Translations under genes and position numbers: made by a program
Shown: positions 38,801-46,044 of the stretch, one piece after another
Layout: every line of letters starts with the position of its first letter
Position numbering within the stretch: position 1 is the first letter of the stretch
The notes under the pieces: generated by a model
What the model saw: only the letters and a program-made list of their open reading frames with translations
Told to the model about the DNA's origin: nothing
Databases searched by the model: none
Assembly (NCBI RefSeq): GCF_013401555.1
Contig: NZ_CP058552.1
Location: 2,294,001 to 2,358,000, forward strand
DNA from: Paenibacillus sp. E222
GTDB lineage: Bacteria > Bacillota > Bacilli > Paenibacillales > Paenibacillaceae
Length of the DNA: 64,000 bases
Reading direction: 5' to 3'

Positions 38801-40264
38801 GTAGCCTACAGGCTGAAGGAAGTATCAGCACCAGCAGGTTACCTTGTTAATGCAGAATATAGTGCTGCCACAGGGAAAACAATTCAGTTTAAGGATGCAG
38901 ATGAATCGTTTGAAGTTGTCAACGAGAAAATTCGTCAAGGTTTCCAATTAACCAAGGTAGATGCTGCTGACAGCAACAAAAAGCTAAAAGGCGCAACGTT
39001 CGAGTTGTACTTGAAAAATGCTCAAACCAGAGAGTTGATCGACACGTTAACAACGGGTGAGGATGGAACGATTGCCAAAGGTGATCTGGCGCCAGGGAAT
39101 TACGAGTTAGTCGAAGTAACAGCGCCTGAATTCTACCAACTGGATGAAACGCCCATACCGTTCACGATTGTAGCGGATCAAACACAGATTGTAACCCTCA
39201 TCCAGACCAATGGGCAGGGCATGAATGCCAAGCTGGTGGTTACCAAAGTAAATGCCAAGGACAAGTCGGTGTTAAGCGGAATCGAATTTGAACTGCGTGA
39301 CGATCGTACAGATACCGTAATCGCTACGAAGGTTACGGACATGAGCGGCATGATACAATTTGACAGCTTGCCTTATGGGCCATACACCTTGGTTGAGACC
39401 AAGGCAGAAGGTTTTGTAATCGAACAGCCGGAAACGCAAGTCAACATTACGAAGCCGGAAACGCAATTGACCATTGAGAACAAAGCAAACGATCGTTCCG
39501 TGAAACTGATTAAATTCAATGCAAACAAAACACAGCATCTACAAGGAGCTGTATTTGAATTGCGTGCTCAAACGGCCCTGCTGGATGCGGAAGGAAACTG
39601 GAGATTCGATGTGGTAACAGGGGTAGATGAAGCAAATCTGACTACCAATTCCAATGGTGAAATCGTTCTGAAGGATTTGGAACCCAATAAGTATCAACTG
39701 GTTGAAATAAAAGCACCTGCAGGTTATAAATTGGACAAAACGTCGGTTGAATTCGAGATTACGGATAAACAGACGGAAACCGTAGTGGTGGAAAAGACGA
39801 ATATCGCCATTCCCGTACCTGGCGGGCCAAGTGAGCCCTATAATCCGGGAACGCCAAGTACAGGAACACCGAATCCTGGGACATCCACGCCAGATCCATC
39901 AACTCCAGGCACAGTGGTAACGCCTGAAACTTCAGAACCAGAGGATGAAACCGACCAAGGAACGGATCCGGATAGGGGAGAATCCCCTTCCAAACCGGGA
40001 GATTCGACTGTTGTTGACGAAGAGAAGCCTTCAGCTGTTGCTAATGCTGGCGATGCTACTAGCCCAGGAGGGGATCATACATCCTCCCCTGCAGATACGA
40101 ATGTTGCAGGAGCAGAGGAAGGGGAGGATGGCTCTTTCCTGGGCATGCTGCCTAAAACAGGAGAAGAGAGCACATGGGGATACACTCTTGTAGGGACTCT
40201 TTTGATTATTCTCGGCAGTATGGGAACCTTGTATCTCCGTCGAAGAAAACAGATGAACCCGTAG
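35804..40264 (+). CDS. Cna/SdrG-type LPXTG cell-wall-anchored adhesin
   Basis: A 1486-residue surface protein. ATG 35804 follows GAGGAGG and opens a signal peptide (MKKKLSIVAIVLLLITQLMQ). Residues ~40-940 contain about five collagen-binding-type adhesin domains, each with an IT[WF].V-like strand and a (Y)xxTYKT strand. Four Cna-B/SpaA-like domains follow (~945-1325), each starting K-x-x-K-V-D/N type and ending with E in LKEVSAPAGY, LVEVTAPEFY, LVETKAEGF or LVEIKAPAGY, the Lys and Glu of the intramolecular isopeptide bond. A Pro/Thr/Gly linker leads to the sorting signal LPKTG (1449-1453), a hydrophobic span and RRRKQ. A sortase gene lies just downstream on the other strand. The ligand is unknown. 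Confidence 0.93.
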   Translation: MKKKLSIVAIVLLLITQLMQGWLFSPNIYAQDTMTEHTTVESLLEHDTVEPAELDLDQDDAANEAAMAAASAAPQEITDQLITSVQMYNQKPIEDGNGTVRPQGDEIETVRPSIKDEVAVFFTWALPNDSHGYEAGSTYTFNLPDKFKIESQLKGTLDGDVGEYVVHPDGKVVFTFNEQIVGSKLEGNFYVWIKFDESKMDGGLKQPIVFDFIRDGAVTLNVHFANTAKDELTKSGFANNNGFNSDEITWTVDFNQGEKQIQNAVLTDTLPANLELKGNIEIRELQVQLDGSVKLGNLFSTESQFPINLGDIDKAYRVTYKTSIKAPTTAPFTNIEYENKVELTGDQSEHNETDIGRVTVSFNEPLNKSGQESAYNPVTQTITWKVQYNYNQQEIAQANAWIEDRFDTAKQQLVAGSVKVYQVDIDTSGKPAGKTQVDSNEYTLTGVGTGFDEGFKLHFNEGIKKAYEIEYETQSIDRVYANGTVKNKVTMHDGTTKEGTRNIEEVIFAKSVKRENFNTKEIEWQIVLNRDLKEMTDIVITDNYAGRNMKLIPGSLQISGDQQDQFETEPVADPSDDVNFEKGFSIRLKAGGLINKEHVITYKTSFDPTAGMPTDNVYRNEATLNWKEANVAQASITKSAEVRPLDYTIQNGNKKGEYSAKDKTITWTIDVNYNLYDIQNAILKDAYTGDQSFVDGSLKVNKLLLQGSNNVTAIGDEVTLTPDQFQLNPDGKGFALDLGNIGKAAYRIVYKTSLDGEFDVEGTYANHAILTDGEGGTVRFDKEAKVTPAHGGIYVHKTGQQIGSSDKASWTVNINPSQSYIAAGSVLTDKLSDNQILLADTLKLYATDLPANNSGNVSTKAGLVDADEYELVVEGNTFTFTFKNEMKSALILEYQSFINADSGARIENKVQFAGQSSSVTGSDQQSGIRVYMAGAGGGASTGVGKIKIHKVDDAGLPLEGAVFAIYNASGTTLLETLKPTDAKGEAVTSRNYRLHQTDGVAYRLKEVSAPAGYLVNAEYSAATGKTIQFKDADESFEVVNEKIRQGFQLTKVDAADSNKKLKGATFELYLKNAQTRELIDTLTTGEDGTIAKGDLAPGNYELVEVTAPEFYQLDETPIPFTIVADQTQIVTLIQTNGQGMNAKLVVTKVNAKDKSVLSGIEFELRDDRTDTVIATKVTDMSGMIQFDSLPYGPYTLVETKAEGFVIEQPETQVNITKPETQLTIENKANDRSVKLIKFNANKTQHLQGAVFELRAQTALLDAEGNWRFDVVTGVDEANLTTNSNGEIVLKDLEPNKYQLVEIKAPAGYKLDKTSVEFEITDKQTETVVVEKTNIAIPVPGGPSEPYNPGTPSTGTPNPGTSTPDPSTPGTVVTPETSEPEDETDQGTDPDRGESPSKPGDSTVVDEEKPSAVANAGDATSPGGDHTSSPADTNVAGAEEGEDGSFLGMLPKTGEESTWGYTLVGTLLIILGSMGTLYLRRRKQMNP

Positions 40265-40305
40265 ACGGGAACATGTAACCTCGGATATTTCTTTACATCT
40301 ACAAC

Positions 40306-40370
40306 AAAACACCCCCAGCATAAGCGCTTCCGAGATTCAGAATCACCGCGCGCATGCCAGGGGTGTTTTT
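40306..40370. terminator. Bidirectional long-loop terminator between adhesin and sortase
   Basis: AAAACACCCCCAGCAT pairs with ATGCCAGGGGTGTTTT (one bulge) over a ~33-nt loop. T runs on both strands serve the converging genes. Confidence 0.75.
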
Positions 40371-40386
40371 AGTTTGTACAGCATGG

Positions 40387-41031
40387 TTAAGGCAGGTCAC
40401 GCTGAGCAACCTCTGAAGTCACTTGGACGGCTCTTATAATCAGCCGATGTGTTGGATTGACTAATGGATCACACGTAATCAAGGTAAGCACCTGTCCCAG
40501 ATGCGGGTCCTCAAGTACGGACAAGTCCGTAGGCTCCACAACGGATATCTGATCCACTTTGTATTGGATATGGGTCTGATCTGCCAGAGTGACTTTAATC
40601 CAATCACCAATCTCCAATTCTCCCATTCGGTTGAACAGGCGTCCTTTTTTGTGAGCACGATGAGCGGCAATCGCTGCATTTCCTTCAGTCCCGATGCGGG
40701 CCGTCTCCACAAGATGCGTTGCTGCAACCTTCATATTGCTTTCAGTTGCATCCTCCAGAATGGGCAGTTGCACATCAATCTCATCAATTGTAATAACCCC
40801 CAGTGCATGAGGATAACTTTCCTGTTCTTTGTCTTCGGTATCATCATCGATTGAGGCAGGATCCTGTCTGGCTTGTTCAAAAGATTCATTGATTTTAGTT
40901 AGGTCGAGTTGTAGCTGTTTCAGCTCATCCATAACTTTGGCTTGCTGCCAGTCAAAATACTTTTCCTGCAGAAGAGGCAAGAAAAGAAGTAAGATCCCCA
41001 GAACAACAAGCATGGAAAAAAATAATTTCAT
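40387..41031 (-). CDS. Sortase (class D-like)
   Basis: A 214-residue transpeptidase with an N-terminal membrane anchor (MKLFFSMLVVLGILLLFLPL) and a coiled linker. The catalytic residues are His124 (IAAHRAHKKG), Cys187 in TLITCDP and Arg196 in THRLIIR. The pattern is that of class D sortases, which cleave at LPXTG-type signals and attach proteins to peptidoglycan. The start at 41031 follows AAAAGGGG. It faces the adhesin gene across a shared terminator, so the adhesin is the obvious substrate, though the two are not cotranscribed. Confidence 0.88.
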   Translation of the reverse strand: MKLFFSMLVVLGILLLFLPLLQEKYFDWQQAKVMDELKQLQLDLTKINESFEQARQDPASIDDDTEDKEQESYPHALGVITIDEIDVQLPILEDATESNMKVAATHLVETARIGTEGNAAIAAHRAHKKGRLFNRMGELEIGDWIKVTLADQTHIQYKVDQISVVEPTDLSVLEDPHLGQVLTLITCDPLVNPTHRLIIRAVQVTSEVAQRDLP

Positions 41032-41113
41032 CGTACATGGACCCCTTTTGTCAAAATAGATTAACTGTTCTATTGTAAACATAGGGACATATACAAAACC
41101 TGGACAAATCAAA

Positions 41114-41152
41114 CAGGCAGCTTTTTCTTTCATAGAAAGAAAAAGCTGCCTG
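41114..41152. terminator. Strong bidirectional terminator after lysP
   Basis: CAGGCAGCTTTTTCTTTC is followed, after three bases, by its perfect reverse complement, an 18-bp stem. It ends lysP transcription from the right, upstream of the sortase. Confidence 0.8.
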
Positions 41153-41204
41153 TTTATATACATGGAGTAACCCAATGTTGATCGATATCATTATTTGGGG
41201 ATAA

Positions 41205-42671
41205 TCATTCTGATGATGTGGTAAAATCACAATCCTGTAGTGGTACGACTTTTGTTTTCTTGATGAATTTATAACCCAACCATAAGATCAGAAACAGTGG
41301 AACGCTCAAGTAAGCGACAAGGGCTCCACTCCAATCGATCTGATCGCCCGTAAACGCCTGATAGTTCTGTCCAATAATGACGATGATACATAACACAAAA
41401 GCGAAGATTGGACCGAATGGGAACCAGCGTGCACGGTAGGGCAGATCGTTTAAATCCCGGCCTTGGGCCACATACGCACGGCGGAAGCGATAATGGCTGA
41501 TGGCAATACCGAGCCAGGTGATAAAGCCACACATACCGGACGCATTCAGCAGCCAGGTATATACAATACCATCACCGAAAAGGGAGGCTAGAAAAGCCAG
41601 CATACCCACCGCTGTAGTCAAGAGCAGGGCATTCATTGGAATGCCCTTTTTGTTCAGCCGACCGAGGAAGCGAGGCGCTTTGCCATCGCGGGCGAGAGCA
41701 TACAGAACGCGACTTGAAGCATACATGCCCGAATTCCCGGCAGACAGTACAGAGGTCAGAATAACGGCATTCATGACGGAAGCAGCAATGGCCAGACCCG
41801 CTTTTTCAAAGACAAGCGTAAACGGACTGACTCCGATATTTTTCAGATCCCCTTTGAGCAGATTCGGATGTGTGTAAGGAATAATCAGACTGATGACTGT
41901 AATCGCCAGAATGTAAAAAATCAGAATGCGCCAGAACACTTGCCGAATAGCACGAGGGACATTTTCACGCGGATTTTCGCTCTCACCGGCTGCGACACCA
42001 ATGAGCTCCGTTCCCTGGAAAGAGAACCCTGCAGCCATAAATACACCGAGAACCGCAAAGAATCCGCCATGGAATGGTGCGTCTCCCACGGTAAAGTTGC
42101 TGAATCCAACCGCTTCTCCGCCGATAATGCCGAAGATCATGAGCACACCAACGGTAAGGAAGATGATTACTGTAGCGACTTTGATAATGGCGAACCAGTA
42201 TTCCGACTCTCCATAGCCTTTAACGGACAACACATTCAGGGCAAAGATTAATACGAGAAATAACAGACTCCACAACATGGACGAACTGTCAGGGAACCAG
42301 TATTTGATGAGTACGGTTGCGGCGGCGAGCTCTGCCGCAATGGTGACCGCCCAGTTGTACCAGAAGTTCCAGCCCATGGCGAACCCAAGGGCCGGATCGA
42401 CAAAGCGGGCCGCATACGTATTGAATGAACCGGAGTCGGGCATGAAGGTAGCCAGTTCTCCGAGACTGGTCATAAGAAAGAAGACCATGATGCCAACGGC
42501 AGCGTAAGCAATCAATGCACCGCCGGGGCCTGCATTGGAAATCGCGGTGCCGCTTGCGAGGAACAGCCCTGTACCAATGGATCCGCCGAGTGCAATCATG
42601 GTCATATGCCGTGCGCGTAATCCTTTTTTCAGGGTAGGTCCTGTTGTAGTTTGGTTGTTGCGGTCTTGCAT
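41205..42671 (-). CDS. lysP: Lysine permease (APC superfamily)
   Basis: A 488-residue, 12-helix amino acid permease. LKKGLRARHMTMIALGGSIG and TGLFLASGTAISNAGPGG form the APC substrate-binding start, followed by GELATFMPDSGSFNTYA. The LysP assignment rests on resemblance and on the lysine riboswitch in its leader, which in Firmicutes sits before lysine biosynthesis and lysine uptake genes. High lysine would fold the riboswitch and stop transcription. It is a single-gene unit with a terminator at 41114-41152. Confidence 0.9.
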   Translation of the reverse strand: MQDRNNQTTTGPTLKKGLRARHMTMIALGGSIGTGLFLASGTAISNAGPGGALIAYAAVGIMVFFLMTSLGELATFMPDSGSFNTYAARFVDPALGFAMGWNFWYNWAVTIAAELAAATVLIKYWFPDSSSMLWSLLFLVLIFALNVLSVKGYGESEYWFAIIKVATVIIFLTVGVLMIFGIIGGEAVGFSNFTVGDAPFHGGFFAVLGVFMAAGFSFQGTELIGVAAGESENPRENVPRAIRQVFWRILIFYILAITVISLIIPYTHPNLLKGDLKNIGVSPFTLVFEKAGLAIAASVMNAVILTSVLSAGNSGMYASSRVLYALARDGKAPRFLGRLNKKGIPMNALLLTTAVGMLAFLASLFGDGIVYTWLLNASGMCGFITWLGIAISHYRFRRAYVAQGRDLNDLPYRARWFPFGPIFAFVLCIIVIIGQNYQAFTGDQIDWSGALVAYLSVPLFLILWLGYKFIKKTKVVPLQDCDFTTSSE

Positions 42672-42726
42672 GGAAACACTCCTTCTTTCAGCGTACTAAT
42701 GGGATCCGAACAATGGAACATAACAT

Positions 42727-42757
42727 AAAAGACCGCAGGCATTAGCCTGCGGTCTTT
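42727..42757 (-). terminator. Expression-platform terminator of the lysine riboswitch
   Basis: On the minus strand AAAGACCGCAGGC pairs perfectly with GCCTGCGGTCTTT over a four-base loop, with T-rich sequence after it. It lies between the aptamer and the lysP start and is the likely lysine-controlled attenuator. Confidence 0.88.
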
Positions 42758-42791
42758 ATTATCAATCGTCCGCACCTCGTCCCAAATGTTT

Positions 42792-43001
42792 AAGATAGCT
42801 CAACACAGAAGAAATCATACCCTCCGGGGAAGGCATCATACATCTGTGACAGTTCTGCACCTTTCGGCAACAGCCCCAGCCGCACTGGACAACGTAAGGA
42901 ACCGTCCTGTGGGCTTCGGCGGGTGCACCTTTCGGCTGAATTCATAAGCGGCTCCTTAGCGCCTCCTTCAGCGTACTGATCGCACCCGCGACCTCTACCT
43001 C
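42792..43001 (-). ncRNA. Lysine riboswitch (L-box) aptamer
   Basis: Reading the minus strand, the conserved L-box blocks appear in order: GAGGTAGAGGTCGCGGGTGC, GATCAGTACGC, CAGCCGAAAGGTGCACCCGC, CGCCGAAGCCC, GGCTGGGGCTGTTGCCGAAA, ACTGTCACAG, GGAGGG and GAGCTATCTT. The closing stem P1 forms between GAGGTAG at the 5' end and CTATCTT at the 3' end. Size (about 210 nt), gene context (lysP) and the following terminator all agree with a transcription-attenuating lysine riboswitch. Confidence 0.92.
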
Positions 43002-43036
43002 ATCATCATGGATGAGGTGTATCTATTGTCTATGAA

Positions 43037-43042
43037 ATTATA
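43037..43042 (-). promoter_or_regulatory. Probable -10 box of lysP
   Basis: TATAAT on the minus strand lies about 35 nt before the riboswitch, at the right distance for a promoter. The -35 is weak and overlaps an imperfect inverted repeat, CAGAAC (43048-43053) to GTTCTG (43066-43071). Confidence 0.5.
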
Positions 43043-43147
43043 AATCACAGAACGTAACACTTCGTGTTCTGTTTAGCAAACAGACAACCAGTATAACCCC
43101 CATGGTATTCCAGTGCAATAACAATTGTTGGATATGAATCGAAAGGA

Positions 43148-44290
43148 CTATTCCGACGTCTTGTTACGCCCGGCCATCTGTTGCCATACAGTTCCGGCTG
43201 CCTGTTCGCCGGATTCAATCCGTTCCAGTGCCATTTTGGCTTGCAGGCTGACTTCAAACTCAGGGTCATTGGCTGCCTTTCGCAGAGCTTGCTCTGCTTC
43301 TTCGGTTCCCACTTCATACAGGAAGCGGGCCGCACGCCAGCGTACAAGCTTGCTTTTGTCGGATAACGTAGCTGTCATGGCTGCCGTTGCTGCTGGATCA
43401 CCGATATCCGAGAGGGTGTCTCCCGCAGTCCGACGTACAGCAGGCGAACTGTCTTGCAGAGCTTCGTATAGCAGTTCCATCGCTTCAGGTGTACGAATAT
43501 CACCGAGATATACAACAGCCAGCCGGCGTATCTGCATTTTACTGTCATGAAGTGCATGGGCTACGAGTGGCAGTCGTTCTGCTGTAGGCTCCATACCATC
43601 AAATGCAGCGTATCGAACATTCCAGTCCTCATGATGCAGAGCTTCTTCAAGCTCGGTACCATCCAGCTGACGGCGACGTTCCACGAACTCTTCGGCATTG
43701 GTGCCGTGCTCAATGGCTTGTTGAATTACGCGTTCCAGACGCTCTGGCGGATAGGCTGCTTCCAGCTCCTGTTCAATTTCCCGTGCAATATCAGGCAATT
43801 CCCCGTAGCGGACGCCATAATCACTCAGTTTCCGTTCCTTGATCAGCGTTGCACTGGCGACTTCAGTAACGGCTTTGACGAACCGATCCGAGAGCGAGAT
43901 ACGCTCTTCCTTGGCACCGGCTTTGACCCGAATTTGCATCGGCACACCTCTGAAGAATTGAACGAATACCTGTGCTTCACCGAAGTGTTCACCAGAGGCA
44001 TCTTCAGATTCAATCCAGTCCAGATCAATTCCCTGTTGGCCCAGACGGCTTTGAACTTCGCCAAGAATGACGGACCAATCCGCATTTCCCTTACGGTCAA
44101 GCGCTACGAAGTCGGTTGTGTGGAATACACTTTTTACTCCGGGAATATGAAGCATCTGGCGAATAAACGCCGGAGCAGATCGTTCGTTATCCAGTGTATA
44201 TGTTCTGCGGATCCCGTCTTCCAGACGTTCATCCAGATGCAGCATCATCGTATTGGGACTGGGTGTTGGTTCAATGGAAACAATATTCAT
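43148..44290 (-). CDS. CvfC/YpgR-like protein: Nfu N-terminal domain plus HEAT repeats
   Basis: A 380-residue cytoplasmic protein. Residues ~1-85 (IVSIEPTPSPNTMMLHLDER, RQMLHIPGVKSVFHTTDFVA) form a NifU/Nfu N-terminal-like domain; residues ~215-370 are HEAT-like repeats (RYAAFDGMEPTAERLPLVAH, MQIRRLAVVYLGDIRTPEAM, PAVRRTAGDTLSDIGDPAAT, LVRWRAARFLYEVGTEEAEQ). This layout is that of the conserved virulence factor C family described in staphylococci and Bacillus YpgR. Biochemical role unknown; a scaffold or Fe-S-linked role is conceivable. It is monocistronic, downstream of the riboswitch region on the same strand as lysP. Confidence 0.85.
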   Translation of the reverse strand: MNIVSIEPTPSPNTMMLHLDERLEDGIRRTYTLDNERSAPAFIRQMLHIPGVKSVFHTTDFVALDRKGNADWSVILGEVQSRLGQQGIDLDWIESEDASGEHFGEAQVFVQFFRGVPMQIRVKAGAKEERISLSDRFVKAVTEVASATLIKERKLSDYGVRYGELPDIAREIEQELEAAYPPERLERVIQQAIEHGTNAEEFVERRRQLDGTELEEALHHEDWNVRYAAFDGMEPTAERLPLVAHALHDSKMQIRRLAVVYLGDIRTPEAMELLYEALQDSSPAVRRTAGDTLSDIGDPAATAAMTATLSDKSKLVRWRAARFLYEVGTEEAEQALRKAANDPEFEVSLQAKMALERIESGEQAAGTVWQQMAGRNKTSE

Positions 44291-44515
44291 CGGTTCATAA
44301 CCTCCTGTACCGGATTCATTCTTAAAGTTCCCGCAATGAGCACGGGCATATCCCTATTTTACATGAATTGCAGCAAACTGCGAACTGGCTAATGAACCTT
44401 ACACAGTTTGTGAAGAAGTACGAAGATAGTTAACACTTCTTTTATGTTCACACACGAACATTTTTAAATGAAGATTGGCACAATAAGAAGAGAGAATGAA
44501 CTGGAGGTTATTGCT

Positions 44516-44956
44516 ATGGAACCCATTACCGTACTTTCGGACGGAAGTCGTGGTATTGATTATGACAATATGATTGAATTGTTGAATGAGTGGATAACAG
44601 ATGAGCAGAGGGAGTCCGTAGTGAAGAAAGAAAAGAACACGGAAAGCAAGGAGGAGGCGGAATGGGGCAAAGCTCACTGTTGTATTGTGGACTATCAGGA
44701 CGCCGCGCAAGCCGTATCAGCAGCCAATGCCATTCGGGCATTTATGCCTCAGATTCCTTTACTGGTGATTACGGATTTCCAATCGTTGATTCGCAAGCGC
44801 CATTTGCAGCTTATTACGGGTACGGGTCTGATAAAGATGATCCTCTGGCAAGAGGAAGAACCAGAGCGGTTGATCATGGAAATCCAGCGGTGGCTGCATT
44901 CTTTTGCATACAGAACAAAAACAGCTCAGCCCTCAACCCAGTCGATCAGACGATGA
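44516..44956 (+). CDS. Hypothetical receiver-like protein
   Basis: A 146-residue protein with ATG 44516 preceded by CTGGAGG at 8 nt. Residues ~1-45 are acidic-to-basic and charged (DEQRESVVKKEKNTESKEEA). Residues ~50-135 alternate strands and helices as in a degenerate receiver domain (HCCIVDYQDAAQAVSAANAI, PLLVITDFQSLIRKRHL, LIKMILWQEEEPERLIME), but the usual DD pair and TxxK lysine cannot be placed. It converges with the OmpR-type response regulator next door. Function unknown. Confidence 0.6.
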   Translation: MEPITVLSDGSRGIDYDNMIELLNEWITDEQRESVVKKEKNTESKEEAEWGKAHCCIVDYQDAAQAVSAANAIRAFMPQIPLLVITDFQSLIRKRHLQLITGTGLIKMILWQEEEPERLIMEIQRWLHSFAYRTKTAQPSTQSIRR

Positions 44957-44996
44957 CAGAGAGAGGACATGAGCCATTATTTCATTTCGGCTTGTA

Positions 44997-45695
44997 CTAA
45001 ATGACGTATTTATATCCCGTTCCCCAAACCGTCTTGATATACCGTGGATTTTTGGGGTCGGGTTCAATTTTTTTACGCAGACTGGAGATGTGCACATCGA
45101 TTGTACGGTCCAAATAGGCCCTTTCTGAGCCTTTAATTCGATCCATAAGTTCATTGCGGGTGAACACTTTGCCGGGATTCCGGTACAACTCCTTCATAAT
45201 TTCAAACTCAATATGAGTGACCTCAATTTCAATGCCATCCACAAACAAGGTTCTTCTGTACTCATTGACACTGACATGTCCGACAACTTCAGCAGGTTTG
45301 TCCTCTTTTATGGGCTTGTCCGGGTAGGAGATAGCTGATCTGCGCAATAATGCCTTAATCCGCGCATCAAGCTCTTTCAGACTAAAGGGTTTACATAGAA
45401 AATCATCCGCACCATTATGTAACGCTCGGAGCCGATCATTCAGCATGGTGCTGGCCGAGATCATCAATATGGGTACAGTTGAGTGCTGGCGAAACGCATC
45501 AACCAGATCATTACCGTCTGTTTCAGGCAGCATCAAGTCAGTCACTACAATATCGGGCAGGAATCGTGGGAAAAGATGAAGTGCTTCGCGTGCATGATGA
45601 ACCCGTTCAGTTATGTAACCCTCCTCCTCAAGAAAGAAAGCAATCATGTCGGCCAGATTTTTCTCATCCTCTATAAGAAGAACTTTGATAGACAT
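44997..45695 (-). CDS. OmpR/PhoB-family response regulator
   Basis: A 232-residue two-domain regulator. The receiver has the acidic pair in VLLIEDEKN, the phosphoacceptor Asp53 in DIVVTDLMLPETDG, the switch Ser/Thr in ILMISAST and the conserved Lys in FLCKPFSLKEL. The C-terminal winged helix (THIEFEIMKELYRNPGKVFT, DRTIDVHISSLRKKIEPDP, IKTVWGTGYKYVI) binds DNA. ATG 45695 is favoured because AGGAG lies about 11 nt upstream. The large kinase that starts 345 nt away, divergently, is the likely partner. Confidence 0.92.
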   Translation of the reverse strand: MSIKVLLIEDEKNLADMIAFFLEEEGYITERVHHAREALHLFPRFLPDIVVTDLMLPETDGNDLVDAFRQHSTVPILMISASTMLNDRLRALHNGADDFLCKPFSLKELDARIKALLRRSAISYPDKPIKEDKPAEVVGHVSVNEYRRTLFVDGIEIEVTHIEFEIMKELYRNPGKVFTRNELMDRIKGSERAYLDRTIDVHISSLRKKIEPDPKNPRYIKTVWGTGYKYVI

Positions 45696-46040
45696 TGAGG
45701 TCACACTCCTGATGAAATGAATTTGTTAAGAAACTTCTAAAAAAAATGTCGTAATTTGTGTGGAAATGCTGCAAAATTTTTAATGTTTGTATTCCAGAAT
45801 ATAGGATGCATATGTAGAAAGTTCTATAGAGTTGAAGCCAAACTTCAGTATTTTACCATGAATGCAGCTCATTTGCCGATCATTCAAAATTTCCCAAAGC
45901 TACATCGAGTAGTTATTACAGTATAATGTATCAGAACGGTTTGAGGGAAATAAAGTAGATCTTGCGAGCTTTAATCCATAGGAGGTACCAACGTTGTTGT
46001 TGAATGCAAACACAGTAATCAGTCACAAGGGCAGCTACCT
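45696..46040. other. Divergent control region between response regulator and kinase
   Basis: About 345 nt of AT-rich DNA. A TATAAT at 45922-45927 with only a weak -35 is the best promoter toward the kinase. No other gene is visible apart from the short leader frame noted at 45994-46044. Confidence 0.45.
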
Positions 46041-46044
46041 ATGA
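45994..46044 (+). CDS. Possible 16-codon leader peptide overlapping the kinase start
   Basis: TTG 45994 follows GGAGGT at 7 nt and opens 16 codons (LLLNANTVISHKGSYL) that stop at TGA 46042-46044, overlapping the kinase ATG as ATGA. This would couple translation of the kinase to the leader. The kinase also has a weaker site of its own (AAGGGC), so the leader may be chance. Confidence 0.3.
   Translation: MLLNANTVISHKGSYL

Noticed and set aside
44445..44460. TGTTC-N6-GAACA inverted repeat as a LexA box
   Set aside because: The Bacillus LexA box has GAAC first and GTTC second; here the order is reversed.
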